NCBI GenBank assembly: GCA_001897375.1
Contig: MKSU01000017.1
Coordinates: 56,963-110,129, forward strand
Length of the DNA stretch: 53,167 bases
Source: Sphingomonas sp. 67-36
GTDB taxonomy: Bacteria > Pseudomonadota > Alphaproteobacteria > Sphingomonadales > Sphingomonadaceae
Direction of reading: 5' to 3'
Shown here piece after piece: positions 16,024 through 25,366 of the stretch (the first letter of the stretch is position 1; each line of letters starts with the position of its first letter). The translations under genes were made by a program, and so were the position numbers. The notes below the pieces were generated by a model. It did no database searches, was not told the origin of the DNA, and was given only the letters and a program-made list of their open reading frames with translations.

Positions 16024-18783
16024 TCAATGCGCCGCCCCCCAGCTTTCGCCGACGCCGATCTCCACCGCCAGCGGCACGTCGAGCCTGACGACCGGCTCGG
16101 CGGCGGTGGCCATGACGCGCTCGATCACCGGGCGCGCGGCGTCCACCTCGCTAGCCGGCAACTCGAACACCAGTTCGTCATGCACCTGGAGTAGCATCCG
16201 AGTGCCGATGAGACCGGCTTCGGCCAGCGCCGGCTCCATCCGCGCCATCGCGCGCTTGATGATGTCGGCGGACGAGCCTTGGATCGGCGCGTTGATCGCC
16301 GCGCGCTCCGCCCCCTGCCGCTCGTGCTGCACCTTGGATTTGATGCGCGGGAAATGCGTCTTGCGGCCGAACAGCGTCTCGGTGAAGCCGCGCTCGCGCA
16401 CATGGGTCAGCGTCTCGGCGATATAGCGGTTGATGCCGGGGAAACGCTCGAAATAGCGGTCGATCATTGCCTGCGCCTCGTCCGACGACACGTCGAGGCG
16501 CCCGGCGAGGCCCCAGCGGCTGATGCCGTAGAGGATCGCGAAGTTGATCGTCTTGGCGCGCGCGCGGGTGTCGCGGCTCAGTTCGCCGAACAATTCCCGC
16601 GCGGTCATCGCGTGGATGTCGTCGCCGCGTGCGAACGCCTCCTTGAGCGCCGGCACGTCGGCCATATGCGCGGCGAGGCGCAGCTCGATCTGCGAATAAT
16701 CGGCGGCGAGGATGACATTGCCCGGCTCCGCCACGAAGGCGTCGCGGATCTGGCGGCCCGTCTCGGTGCGGATCGGGATGTTCTGGAGGTTCGGGTCGGT
16801 CGAGGAGAGTCGCCCGGTCTGCGCGCCGGTCAGGCTGTAGCTGGTGTGGACGCGGCCGGTCTCGGGATGGATCTGCTCCTGCAGCGTATCGGTATAGGTG
16901 TTCTTGAGCTTGGTGAGCTGCCGCCAGTCGAGCACGCGCGCGGCGATCTCCGCGCCGGGCGAATCCTTGTCGGCGGCGATCCGCTCCAGCTCGTTCACGT
17001 CGGTCGAATAGACGCCGGACTTGCCCTTGCGCCCGCCCTTGATCCCCATCCGCTCGAACAGCACGTCGCCCAATTGCTTGGGGCTGCCGATGGTGAAGGA
17101 GCCGCCGGCGAGGCCGTGGATCGTCGTTTCCAGCACCGCGATCTCGGCATCGAAGCCGCGGCTCAATTGCGCCAGCCGCTCGCGATCGACCTTGATGCCG
17201 CGGCGCTCCATCCGCGCGATCACCGGCACCAGCGGGCGATCGACCATCTGGTAGATGCGCGTCGCCCCCTCCGCCGGCAGCCGCGCGCGGAAGCGCCGCC
17301 ACAGCCTGAGCGTCACGTCGGCATCCTCGGCGGCGTAGCGGGTGGCGGCCTTCAGATCGACCTCGTGGAAGCCGAGTTGCTTCTTGCCGGTGCCGACCAC
17401 GTCCTTGTACGCGATGCAGCTATGCGACAGGTGCGTCGCGGCCAGCTCGTCCATGCCGTGCCCGTGCAGCCCGGCGTCGAGATCGAAGCTCATCACGATC
17501 GAATCGTCGAACGGCGCGACATCGATTCCCAGCCGCCCGAGCACGATCAAATCGTATTTCAGATTGTGCCCGATCTTGAGCACGCCGGGATCCTCGAGCA
17601 GCGGGCGGAGCTTCGCCAGCGCCACGTCGCGGTCGATCTGCACCGGCTTCTCGGCGAACATGTCCGTCCCGCCGTGCGCGAGCGGGATATAGCAGGCGCG
17701 GTTGGGGGCGAGCGCCATGCTGACGCCGACCAGCTCGGCCAGCATCGGGTCTTTCGCCGTCGTCTCGGTGTCGATCGCGACATAGCCCTGATGTCGCGCC
17801 GCCGCGATCCAGCGGTCCAGCGCTGCCTCGTCCGACACCGTCTCATAGGCGTCATGGTCGCACGGCGGGTCCTCCTCCAGCACCACGGTCGGCGAAGGCG
17901 CGGGCTGCGGCGCGTCCGCCACCTGCCCCAATTTGGCGAGCAGCGACTTGAAGCCATGATGCTCCAGGAAAGCGCGTAGCGGCGCTTCCGGGATGCCGTT
18001 CAGCTCCATCTCCTCCAGCGGGTGCGGCAGCGGCACGTCGCTCGCCAGCTCGACCAGCCGGCGGCTGAGCCGCGCCATGTCGGCGTGGGCGATCAAATTC
18101 TCGCGCAGCTTGCCCGGCTTCATTCCCGGCGCGGCGGCCAGCACCGCCTCCACGTCGCCATATTCGGTGATGAGCTTCGCGGCGGTCTTCGGGCCGACGC
18201 CGGGGACGCCGGGGACATTGTCCACGCTGTCGCCCATCAGCGCCAGCACCTCGCCCAGTTTGTCCGGCCCGACGCCGAACTTCTCGATCACCGCCTCCGG
18301 CCCCATCCGCCGGTCGCGCATCGTGTCGAGCATGTCGATGCCCGGCTCGGTCAGGAGCTGCATCAGGTCCTTGTCGGAGCTGATGATCGTCACCTGCCAG
18401 CCCTGCGCCAGCGCCGCCTTGGCATAAGAGGCGATCAGGTCGTCCGCCTCCCACCCGCGTTCCTCGATGCACGGCAGCGAGAAGGCGCGCGTCGCGTCGC
18501 GGATCATCGGGAACTGGGGCACGAGGTCTTCCGGCGCGGGCGGGCGCTGCGCCTTGTACTGGTCGTACATCGCGTTGCGGAACGTCTCCTCGGCGGCGTC
18601 GAGGATCACCGCGAGATGCGTCGGGCCGTCCGCCTCGTGCAGCTCCTTGGCGAGCTTCCACAGCATCGTCGTATAGCCATAGACCGCACCGGCCGGCTCG
18701 CCGTGCTGGTTGGTGAGCTTGGGCAGGACGTGATAGGCGCGAAAGATATAGCCCGAGCCATCGACGAGATAGAGATGCGGCAT
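16024..18783 (-). CDS. polA: DNA polymerase I
   Basis: Repair and Okazaki-fragment polymerase, 919 residues, with all three domains. The 5'-3' exonuclease (about 1-290) begins LYLVDGSGYIFRAYHVLPKL and includes SSDKDLMQLL and GDSVDNVPGVPGVGPKTA. The 3'-5' exonuclease has the acidic site VAIDTETTAKDP, so proofreading looks intact. The polymerase has motif A DYSQIELRLAAHMA, motif B RARAKTINFAILYGIS and motif C LQVHDELVFE (His-Asp-Glu near 868-870). ATG 18783 was chosen because the family begins M-x-x-L-Y-L-V-D-G; a GTG-like extension of 12 residues lacks homology. The flippase follows 25 bp downstream. Confidence 0.97.
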   Translation of the reverse strand: MPHLYLVDGSGYIFRAYHVLPKLTNQHGEPAGAVYGYTTMLWKLAKELHEADGPTHLAVILDAAEETFRNAMYDQYKAQRPPAPEDLVPQFPMIRDATRAFSLPCIEERGWEADDLIASYAKAALAQGWQVTIISSDKDLMQLLTEPGIDMLDTMRDRRMGPEAVIEKFGVGPDKLGEVLALMGDSVDNVPGVPGVGPKTAAKLITEYGDVEAVLAAAPGMKPGKLRENLIAHADMARLSRRLVELASDVPLPHPLEEMELNGIPEAPLRAFLEHHGFKSLLAKLGQVADAPQPAPSPTVVLEEDPPCDHDAYETVSDEAALDRWIAAARHQGYVAIDTETTAKDPMLAELVGVSMALAPNRACYIPLAHGGTDMFAEKPVQIDRDVALAKLRPLLEDPGVLKIGHNLKYDLIVLGRLGIDVAPFDDSIVMSFDLDAGLHGHGMDELAATHLSHSCIAYKDVVGTGKKQLGFHEVDLKAATRYAAEDADVTLRLWRRFRARLPAEGATRIYQMVDRPLVPVIARMERRGIKVDRERLAQLSRGFDAEIAVLETTIHGLAGGSFTIGSPKQLGDVLFERMGIKGGRKGKSGVYSTDVNELERIAADKDSPGAEIAARVLDWRQLTKLKNTYTDTLQEQIHPETGRVHTSYSLTGAQTGRLSSTDPNLQNIPIRTETGRQIRDAFVAEPGNVILAADYSQIELRLAAHMADVPALKEAFARGDDIHAMTARELFGELSRDTRARAKTINFAILYGISRWGLAGRLDVSSDEAQAMIDRYFERFPGINRYIAETLTHVRERGFTETLFGRKTHFPRIKSKVQHERQGAERAAINAPIQGSSADIIKRAMARMEPALAEAGLIGTRMLLQVHDELVFELPASEVDAARPVIERVMATAAEPVVRLDVPLAVEIGVGESWGAAH

Positions 18784-18866
18784 GGCGGCGGGGATAGCCC
18801 GGATCGTGCGCGGGACCAATCCCGCTTGTGGTTTGTTTGGGAATGCCTCCTGCGCGGGGATCGGCG

Positions 18867-18887
18867 CAAAATGCGATTCTATCGCAT
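18867..18887 (-). terminator. Intrinsic terminator after the beta-lactamase-like gene
   Basis: ATGCGAT (18871-18877) and ATCGCAT (18881-18887) form a 7-bp stem with a 3-nt loop, followed on the minus strand by TTTTG. It lies 17 nt past the stop of the lipoprotein gene and upstream of polA, so it should separate the two transcription units. Confidence 0.65.
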
Positions 18888-18903
18888 CATGCCGGGCGTC
18901 GCA

Positions 18904-20049
18904 TCAGCTTCCCGGCGCGTCGTCTTCGGTCGAGGCGATGGCGCGCGGGTCGGCGCGATGGCCGGTCAGCGCGCCAGCGGCCGCCTGGATCAGCAATTGC
19001 CGGTCGCGCATCGGGCGCATCGTGTCGCCGATCATCACCGCGATGGCATAGCGCCGCCCGTCGGGCGCGGTGAGCAGGCCGACGTCGTTGAAGCCGGCGT
19101 TGCGGCGGCCCAGCTCCTGCCCGGTGCCGGTCTTGTGCTCCAGCGACCAGCCCGGCGGCAGCGCCGCCTTCAGCCGGGCGCGCCCGGTGACGGTGGAGCC
19201 CATCGTGGTGAGCAGGAAGCGCGTCGAGGTTTCCGACAGCAGTTCGCCGCGCGCCAGCCGCGCCAGCGCGTCGGCGATGGCTAGCGGCGCCGCGCCGTCC
19301 GGCGGATCGGCGATATAGGCCTCCAGCGCGGCCGCGCGAACCTCCGGCGCGAGGCGCGAGCGCGCGATCTCGAAACCGTTGCCGAGCGAATAGCTCTGCT
19401 GCCACGTCAGCCCGGCGGTGCGCGACTGGAGCAGCCGCTCGCCGGGGCCGAAGCGGATGTCGCCGAGTTGCTTGCGTTCGATGAACGAGCGCACCGCGGC
19501 CGGGCCGCCGACCAGCGTGAGCAGGCGGTCGTTCGCGGTATTGTCGCTGTGCGTCAGCGCGCGGGTGAGGAGCGCCCCCACCGTCGTCTGATAGCCCGAG
19601 GGCTTGACCAGCGCGGCGATCGGCTGGTGGAACAGGGTGAGGTCGGAAGGGTAGAGCGTCACCGGATCGTCGAGCTTGAGCCGGCCGGAATCGCGCTGGT
19701 CCAGCACGGTCATCGCGACCCACAATTTGCTCACGCTCTGCTGCGGCATCCGGCGGCGGCCGCCACTCTCCACCGTCCAGCCATCGTCGACCGCGCGGAT
19801 CGCGATGCCGGCGACGCCGGGGAAGCCGCGCACCAGCGCATCAACCTGCTCGACCAGCGCGCGCGGCGCCTCGATGCGGGGGCGCCGCATCACCTTCGGC
19901 ACCGGCAGCGAGACGACATAGGCGGGGGCGCCGACATAGGTGGCGGCCGGCGCGGAGGCGGAGGTGCCCGGCCGCGTTCCGGGGCCGCAGGCGGCGAGCG
20001 CCAGCGTCCCGAAACCCGCCGTCAACCACCCGATACGCGAACCCGTCAT
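18904..20049 (-). CDS. Class A beta-lactamase-fold serine hydrolase, lipoprotein
   Basis: A 381-residue protein with a lipoprotein signal (LALAAC, Cys21), so it is probably membrane-anchored in the periplasm. The penicillin-recognising motifs are SVSK (Ser105, Lys108), SDN (168-170) and HKTGTG (Lys306). RFGPGERLLQ places Glu204 where class A enzymes have the general base Glu166 (ExxLQ instead of ExxLN). Compared with class A enzymes there is an extra stretch of roughly 30-35 residues after this loop. It could be a true beta-lactamase or a peptidoglycan D,D-peptidase; sequence alone does not decide. No ampR-type regulator is adjacent. Confidence 0.8.
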   Translation of the reverse strand: MTGSRIGWLTAGFGTLALAACGPGTRPGTSASAPAATYVGAPAYVVSLPVPKVMRRPRIEAPRALVEQVDALVRGFPGVAGIAIRAVDDGWTVESGGRRRMPQQSVSKLWVAMTVLDQRDSGRLKLDDPVTLYPSDLTLFHQPIAALVKPSGYQTTVGALLTRALTHSDNTANDRLLTLVGGPAAVRSFIERKQLGDIRFGPGERLLQSRTAGLTWQQSYSLGNGFEIARSRLAPEVRAAALEAYIADPPDGAAPLAIADALARLARGELLSETSTRFLLTTMGSTVTGRARLKAALPPGWSLEHKTGTGQELGRRNAGFNDVGLLTAPDGRRYAIAVMIGDTMRPMRDRQLLIQAAAGALTGHRADPRAIASTEDDAPGS

Positions 20050-20160
20050 GCCTCGATCTTGCCCACCCGACCCGAGGATCAGGTTAAACCCGATCCCGAC
20101 GCCGAAAGAAAACAGCAGCTTGGCACAATCGCGATGAACCGCGCCTGAGGCGCGACAGAT

Positions 20161-21741
20161 TCACGGAACGAGAATCGTGTCCACCGCCCGGGGCAGGGTT
20201 TCGGGCCAGTCGAGCGTGTAATGCAGCCCCCGGCTCTCGTGTCGCTGGAGCGCGGAGCGCACGATCAGGTCGGCGGTCTGGAGCAAATTGCGCAGCTCGA
20301 TCAGGTCGGGCGTGACGCGGAAATGGCCGTAATAATCGCCCACCTCGTCGGTCAGCAGCTTGATGCGGTGCGCCGCGCGCTCCAGCCGCTTGGTGGTGCG
20401 CACGATGCCGACGTAATTCCACATGAAGCGGCGGATTTCCGTCCAGTTCTGCTTGATGACGACTTCTTCGTCGGAATCGGTGACGCGGCTTTCGTCCCAG
20501 CCGCGGATCTCGGGCACCGGGCCGAACGCGTCCCAGTTCGCCGCGATATGCTTCGCAGCCGCCTCGCCGAACACGAAACATTCGAGCAGCGAGTTCGACG
20601 CGAGCCGATTCGCGCCGTGCAGGCCCGACTGGGTGCACTCACCCGCCGCGTAGAGATTGGGCAGGTCGGTGCGCCCGTCGCGGTCGATGACGATCCCGCC
20701 GCAGGTGTAATGCTGCGCCGGCACCACCGGGATCGGCTGCGTCGTCATGTCGATGCCGAGGCCGATCAGTTTCTCGTAGATATTGGGGAAATGCCCACGC
20801 ACGAAATCGGGCGGCATGTGGCTGATGTCGAGATGGACGTAATCGAGGCCGAGCCGCTTGATCTCATGGTCGATCGCGCGCGCGACGATATCGCGCGGGG
20901 CAAGCTCCGCGCGCGGATCGAAATCGGGCATGAAGCGGTGGCCGGTCTCGGGGATCTTGAGCTGCCCGCCCTCGCCGCGCACCGCCTCGGTGATGAGGAA
21001 GTTCTTGACCTCCAGATTGTAGAGGCAGGTCGGGTGGAACTGCATGAACTCCATGTTCGAGATGCGGCAGCCCGCGCGCCACGCCATCGCGATGCCGTCT
21101 CCCGTCGCGCCGCGCGGCGCGGTGGAGAACAGATAGGTGCGCCCCGCCCCGCCGGTGGCGAGGATCGTCGCGCGCGCGGTGAACAGGTTGACGCGGCCGG
21201 TGCGGCGATCGACCGCATAGACGCCCCAGACGTCGCCCGCGCCGGAATAGCGCTCCTCGTGCCGGCTGGTGGCGAGATCGATCGCCACCTGATCGGGGAC
21301 GAGCGTGATGTTGGGATGCTTCTCGGCGGCGCGTTGCAGCGCCTCCTGCACCGCCCAGCCGGTCGCGTCGGCGACATGGACGATGCGGCGATGCGAATGG
21401 CCGCCCTCGCGCGTCAGGTGCAGCGCGTCCCCTTCGGTGGCGAAGGGCACGCCCAGCGCCTGGAGCCGGTGGATCGCGGCGGGCGCGTTCTCGACCACGA
21501 ACTCCACGGTGGCGCGGTCGTTGAGGCCCGCGCCCGCGATCATCGTATCCTCGATATGGCTCTCGAACGTGTCGCCCGGCTCCAGCACCGCGGCGATGCC
21601 GCCTTGTGCCCAGGCGGTCGAGCCTTCGTTGAGCGCGCCTTTCGCCAGCACCGTCACCCTGAAGCGATCGGCGAGGTTGAGCGCGGCGGTCAGCCCGGCC
21701 GCGCCGGAGCCGACGATGAGGACGTCGCTGGTGTTCGTCAT
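20161..21741 (-). CDS. nadB: L-aspartate oxidase
   Basis: FAD enzyme that oxidises L-aspartate to iminoaspartate, first step of de novo NAD synthesis. The 526-residue protein has the FAD motif DVLIVGSGAAGLTAALNLAD, the substrate-loop segment STAWAQGGIAAVLEPGD, EGGHSHRRIVHVADATGWAV, QFHPTCLYN and the HYTCGGIVIDRDGRTDLPNL segment of the succinate dehydrogenase/fumarate reductase flavoprotein family. ATG 21741 is set by the FAD motif; an upstream frame adds a non-homologous tail that would run into thiL. nadA and nadC are not in the window. Divergent from thiL across 67 bp. Confidence 0.95.
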   Translation of the reverse strand: MTNTSDVLIVGSGAAGLTAALNLADRFRVTVLAKGALNEGSTAWAQGGIAAVLEPGDTFESHIEDTMIAGAGLNDRATVEFVVENAPAAIHRLQALGVPFATEGDALHLTREGGHSHRRIVHVADATGWAVQEALQRAAEKHPNITLVPDQVAIDLATSRHEERYSGAGDVWGVYAVDRRTGRVNLFTARATILATGGAGRTYLFSTAPRGATGDGIAMAWRAGCRISNMEFMQFHPTCLYNLEVKNFLITEAVRGEGGQLKIPETGHRFMPDFDPRAELAPRDIVARAIDHEIKRLGLDYVHLDISHMPPDFVRGHFPNIYEKLIGLGIDMTTQPIPVVPAQHYTCGGIVIDRDGRTDLPNLYAAGECTQSGLHGANRLASNSLLECFVFGEAAAKHIAANWDAFGPVPEIRGWDESRVTDSDEEVVIKQNWTEIRRFMWNYVGIVRTTKRLERAAHRIKLLTDEVGDYYGHFRVTPDLIELRNLLQTADLIVRSALQRHESRGLHYTLDWPETLPRAVDTILVP

Positions 21742-21808
21742 GGCGCGTCTTGTTGCACGAAAGTCGCGGCGGGGGACAATGGTTAAGTATCGCGCTAGAC
21801 AGCGCCGC

Positions 21809-22696
21809 ATGATCGAGGCCGAGTTCATCGCCGCGCTGCGCCGCCTGCCGCTTCACCCCGGCGCGCTCGGGCTGGCCGACGACGCCGCGCGGCTTGGCGG
21901 CTATGTCCTCACCACCGACACTATGGTCGAGGGCGTGCATTTCCTCGCGACCGATCCGCCCGAGGATATCGCGTGGAAGCTCGTCGCGACCAATCTCTCC
22001 GATCTCGCCGCCAAGGGCGCGCGGCCGGAGGGTGCGTTGCTCAACTATCCGCTGGGCGAGGACAAATGGGATCGCGCCTTCCTCGCCGGGCTGGATACGG
22101 CGCTGGCGGCGCTCGATTGCCCGCTGATCGGCGGCGATACGGTGTCGCTGCCCGAAGGCGCGGCGCGGGTGCTCACGCTCACCGCGATCGGCGCGGACGC
22201 TGTCGCCCCGGCGCGCAGCGGCGCGCTGCCGGGGGATGATTTGTGGGTGACGGGGACGATCGGCGATGCCGGCGCGGGCCTCGCCATCGCGCGTGGGGCG
22301 GCGGGGCCGGCCGCGCTGCTCGCCGCCTATCGCCGCCCGCGTCCGCGCGTCGCGGAGGGGCGGCTGCTCGCGGCGCATGTCCATGCGATGATGGACGTGT
22401 CGGACGGCCTGCTGATCGACGCGTGGCGGATGGCGGCGGCGAGCGGCTGCGCGGTGGCGATCGACCTCGCCCGCGTGCCGCTCTCCGCCGATTATCGCGC
22501 GACCGGCGGCGATGCGCTCGCCGCCGCGACCGCCGGCGACGACTACCAGCTCCTGTTCGCCGCCGCGCCGGATGCGCCACTCCCCGTGCCGGCGACATGC
22601 GTCGGCACGTTTGTGGAGGGCAGTGGCCTGTCGCTGACGGAGGGCGATCGGGCCGTGCCGCTGCCGCCCCGCCTCGGGTTCGAGCACCGTGCCTGA
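21809..22696 (+). CDS. thiL: Thiamine-monophosphate kinase
   Basis: ATP-dependent kinase making thiamine diphosphate from thiamine monophosphate. The 295-residue protein starts EAEFIAALRRLPLHPGALGL, followed by DDAARLGGYVLTTDTMVEGV (Mg-ATP binding), NLSDLAAKGARP, LIGGDTV, MMDVSDGLLID and TAGDDYQLLF, all ThiL/PurM-family landmarks. ATG 21809 gives the standard N-terminus. In many bacteria thiL follows nusB; here it stands alone, facing nadB, with hppA downstream. Confidence 0.93.
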   Translation: MIEAEFIAALRRLPLHPGALGLADDAARLGGYVLTTDTMVEGVHFLATDPPEDIAWKLVATNLSDLAAKGARPEGALLNYPLGEDKWDRAFLAGLDTALAALDCPLIGGDTVSLPEGAARVLTLTAIGADAVAPARSGALPGDDLWVTGTIGDAGAGLAIARGAAGPAALLAAYRRPRPRVAEGRLLAAHVHAMMDVSDGLLIDAWRMAAASGCAVAIDLARVPLSADYRATGGDALAAATAGDDYQLLFAAAPDAPLPVPATCVGTFVEGSGLSLTEGDRAVPLPPRLGFEHRA

Positions 22697-22706
22697 CGCG
22701 CGCCGG

Positions 22707-22734
22707 CTTGCGCACACGCCGGGCGCTCTATACG
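22707..22734 (+). promoter_or_regulatory. Possible promoter for hppA
   Basis: CTTGCG (22707-22712) and TATACG (22729-22734) are spaced 16 bp apart, about 75 bp upstream of the hppA start. This is a weak sigma-70-like match in GC-rich DNA and is only suggestive. Confidence 0.3.
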
Positions 22735-22807
22735 CCTTCACCCGATCCGTGTTCGTTCAGGGGCAAAAGCCTTGGGCGCGGAACGAGAAAATAGGGGAAG
22801 GAATGCG

Positions 22808-24979
22808 ATGACGACAGTCCAAATCGCCATCCTCTGCGGCTTGTTGGCCGTGGTCTATGGCTTCGTGACCAGCCAGCAGGTGCTCCGCGCCTCGCCCGGC
22901 AACGAACGCATGCAGGATATCGCCGCCGCCATCCAGGAGGGCGCGAAAGCCTATCTGGCGCGGCAATACACCACCATCGGCATCGTCGGCGTGATCGTCG
23001 CCGTCATCATCGCCGTCACGCTTGGCCTCACCTCCACGATCGGCTTCATCATCGGCGCGATCCTGTCGGGCGTCGCCGGCTTCGTCGGCATGAACATCTC
23101 GGTGCGCGCCAACGTGCGCACGGCGGAGGCGGCGCGCGGCTCGCTGCAGGGCGGCCTGACGCTGGCGTTCCGCTCCGGCGCGGTGACGGGCATGCTGGTC
23201 GCGGGGCTTGGGCTGCTCGCGATCGCTTCCTTCTTCTGGTATCTCACCGGCCCGGGCGGCCATGCGCCGAACGACCGGGTGATCGTCGAATCGCTGACAG
23301 CGCTGGCCTTCGGCGCATCGCTGATCTCGATCTTCGCGCGTCTCGGCGGCGGCATCTTCACCAAGGCGGCGGACGTCGGCGCCGACCTCGTCGGCAAGGT
23401 CGAGGCGGGCATCCCGGAGGACGACCCCCGCAACCCGGCGGTGATCGCGGACAACGTGGGCGACAATGTCGGCGACTGCGCCGGCATGGCGGCCGATCTG
23501 TTCGAAACCTATGTCGTGACGCTCGGCGTGACGATGGTGTCGATCGCGTTGCTGGTGCAGGCGGACGCGGCCGAGCTGATGAAGCTGATGTCCTTGCCGC
23601 TGATCGTCGGCGGCGTGTGCATCGTCACCTCGATCATCGGCACCTATATGGTGCGGCTCGGCGGCGGCTCGATCATGGGCGCGCTCTACAAGGGCTTCGG
23701 CACGGCGGCCGTGCTCTCGATCCCGGCGATCTATCTCGTCACCAGATATACGCTGGGCGACCTCAACGCCGTGATCGGCGCGCCCGGCTTCCTCGACCAG
23801 TCCGGCGACGCGCTGGGCGGCGATCTCGCGACGAATGCCGCGCCGGTGGTCGCCGGCGCGGGCTTCACCGGCATGGACCTGTTCTGGTGCATGCTGATCG
23901 GCCTCGCGGTGACCGCGCTGATCGTGTGGATCACCGAATATTACACCGGCACCAACTATCGCCCGGTGAAGTCGATCGCCAAGGCGTCCGAAACCGGCCA
24001 CGGCACCAACGTCATCCAGGGCCTCGCCGTCAGCCTCGAGGCGACCGCGCTGCCGACGCTGGTGATCGTGATCGCGGTGATCGCGGCGTACAAGCTCGCC
24101 GGCGTGATCGGCATCGCCTTCGCCGCGACCTCGATGCTGGCGCTGGCCGGCATGGTGGTGGCGCTCGACGCCTATGGCCCGGTCACCGACAATGCCGGCG
24201 GCATCGCGGAGATGGCCGGCCTGCCCGACGACGTGCGCCACAAGACCGACGCGCTCGACGCGGTGGGCAACACCACCAAAGCCGTCACCAAGGGCTATGC
24301 GATCGGCTCGGCCGGCCTCGCCGCGCTGGTGCTGTTCGGCGCCTATACCACCGACCTGCAGACCTATTTCCCGAACATCCAGGTCGATTTCAGCCTGTCC
24401 AACCCCTATGTCATCGTCGGGCTGCTGCTGGGGGCGCTGCTCCCCTATCTGTTCGGCGCGTTCGGCATGACGGCGGTGGGCCGCGCGGCGGGCAGCGTGG
24501 TGGAGGAGGTGCGCGGCCAGTTCCGCGACAATCCCGGCATCATGGAAGGTACCAGCCGCCCGAACTACGGCCGCACCGTCGATCTCGTCACCCGCGCCGC
24601 GATCCGCGAGATGATCGTGCCCTCGCTGCTGCCGGTGCTGTCGCCCATCGCGCTCTATTTCATCGTCAGTGGCGTGGAGGATCAGGCGGCCGGCTTCGCC
24701 GCGCTGGGCGCGATGCTGCTCGGCGTGATCGTCTCCGGCCTGTTCGTCGCGCTGTCGATGACCTCGGGCGGCGGCGCGTGGGACAATGCCAAGAAATATA
24801 TCGAGGACGGCCATTACGGCGGCAAGGGATCGGAAGCGCACAAGGCCGCCGTCACCGGCGACACGGTGGGCGATCCTTATAAGGATACGGCCGGCCCGGC
24901 GGTGAATCCGATGATCAAGATCACCAATATCGTGGCGTTGCTGCTGCTCGCCGCGCTGGCGGGGCACGTCGCGGGCTGA
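22808..24979 (+). CDS. hppA: K+-independent proton-translocating pyrophosphatase
   Basis: Membrane-integral pyrophosphatase (723 residues, about 16 helices) that couples PPi hydrolysis to H+ export across the inner membrane. The catalytic loop [20 protein letters not shown] and [20 protein letters not shown] are present, as are the C-terminal acidic/lysine motifs ([18 protein letters not shown]). The K+-type determinant reads [10 protein letters not shown] with Lys at residue 491; Lys at this position (Ala in K+-dependent enzymes) marks the K+-independent class. ATG 22808 has an AAGGA box just upstream. A clean terminator follows. Confidence 0.97.
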   Translation: MTTVQIAILCGLLAVVYGFVTSQQVLRASPGNERMQDIAAAIQEGAKAYLARQYTTIGIVGVIVAVIIAVTLGLTSTIGFIIGAILSGVAGFVGMNISVRANVRTAEAARGSLQGGLTLAFRSGAVTGMLVAGLGLLAIASFFWYLTGPGGHAPNDRVIVESLTALAFGASLISIFARLGGGIFTKAADVGADLVGKVEAGIPEDDPRNPAVIADNVGDNVGDCAGMAADLFETYVVTLGVTMVSIALLVQADAAELMKLMSLPLIVGGVCIVTSIIGTYMVRLGGGSIMGALYKGFGTAAVLSIPAIYLVTRYTLGDLNAVIGAPGFLDQSGDALGGDLATNAAPVVAGAGFTGMDLFWCMLIGLAVTALIVWITEYYTGTNYRPVKSIAKASETGHGTNVIQGLAVSLEATALPTLVIVIAVIAAYKLAGVIGIAFAATSMLALAGMVVALDAYGPVTDNAGGIAEMAGLPDDVRHKTDALDAVGNTTKAVTKGYAIGSAGLAALVLFGAYTTDLQTYFPNIQVDFSLSNPYVIVGLLLGALLPYLFGAFGMTAVGRAAGSVVEEVRGQFRDNPGIMEGTSRPNYGRTVDLVTRAAIREMIVPSLLPVLSPIALYFIVSGVEDQAAGFAALGAMLLGVIVSGLFVALSMTSGGGAWDNAKKYIEDGHYGGKGSEAHKAAVTGDTVGDPYKDTAGPAVNPMIKITNIVALLLLAALAGHVAG

Positions 24980-25001
24980 CACGCGGCGTTGAATATACTA
25001 T

Positions 25002-25032
25002 CCCGCCCGGATCGGTTCCGGGCGGGCTTTTC
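25002..25032 (+). terminator. Intrinsic terminator of hppA
   Basis: CCCGCCCGGA (25002-25011) pairs with TCCGGGCGGG (25017-25026) over a 5-nt loop, followed by CTTTTCT. It lies 23 bp past the hppA stop. Confidence 0.9.
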
Positions 25033-25105
25033 TGACCAATGCTTCCCAAAGCAGCCGCTTTCCGCTAAGGGCGCGCGCGCCCTCCAATCCCGAAAGACAG
25101 TCTGT

Positions 25106-25351
25106 TTGGCGAAAGAAGAACTCCTCGAAATGCGCGGCCAGGTGGTCGAGCTGTTGCCCAATGCGATGTTCCGCGTCCGGCTTGAGAACGACCACGAGAT
25201 CCTCGGCCATACCGCCGGCAAGATGCGCAAGAACCGCATCCGCGTGCTGGTCGGGGACGAGGTGCTGGTCGAGCTGACCCCCTATGACCTGACCAAGGGG
25301 CGGATCACCTACCGCTTCATGCCCGGCCGCGGCGGCCCCGGTCCGCAATAA
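25106..25351 (+). CDS. infA: Translation initiation factor IF-1
   Basis: S1/OB-fold factor that binds the ribosomal A site during initiation. The frame [20 protein letters not shown] continues through [20 protein letters not shown] to [11 protein letters not shown], nearly identical to alphaproteobacterial IF-1. The only sensible start is TTG 25106: every upstream in-frame ATG/GTG lies before or inside the hppA terminator. No good Shine-Dalgarno box is visible. The protein is 81 residues against the usual 72, because a Gly/Pro-rich tail ([10 protein letters not shown]) follows the family's normal end. It heads the infA-maf-RNase E/G-yacG cluster. Confidence 0.95.
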   Translation: MAKEELLEMRGQVVELLPNAMFRVRLENDHEILGHTAGKMRKNRIRVLVGDEVLVELTPYDLTKGRITYRFMPGRGGPGPQ

Positions 25352-25366
25352 CGCGCGGACGGGCCC

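Noticed and set aside
18904-20049. Loss of the class A general base (Glu166) in the beta-lactamase-like protein
   Set aside because: First seemed absent, but RFGPGERLLQ aligns Glu204 with it, so the residue is probably present.
21742-21808. Thiamine riboswitch upstream of thiL
   Set aside because: Only 67 bp separate the two divergent start codons, and no THI-box-like sequence is visible.
22757-24982. 741-residue minus-strand frame opposite hppA
   Set aside because: Antisense to a highly conserved pump; the translation is His/Arg/Asp-rich and has no domain.
24989-25105. ATG-started N-terminal extension of infA
   Set aside because: It would be translated through the hppA terminator, and the extra residues do not match any IF-1.
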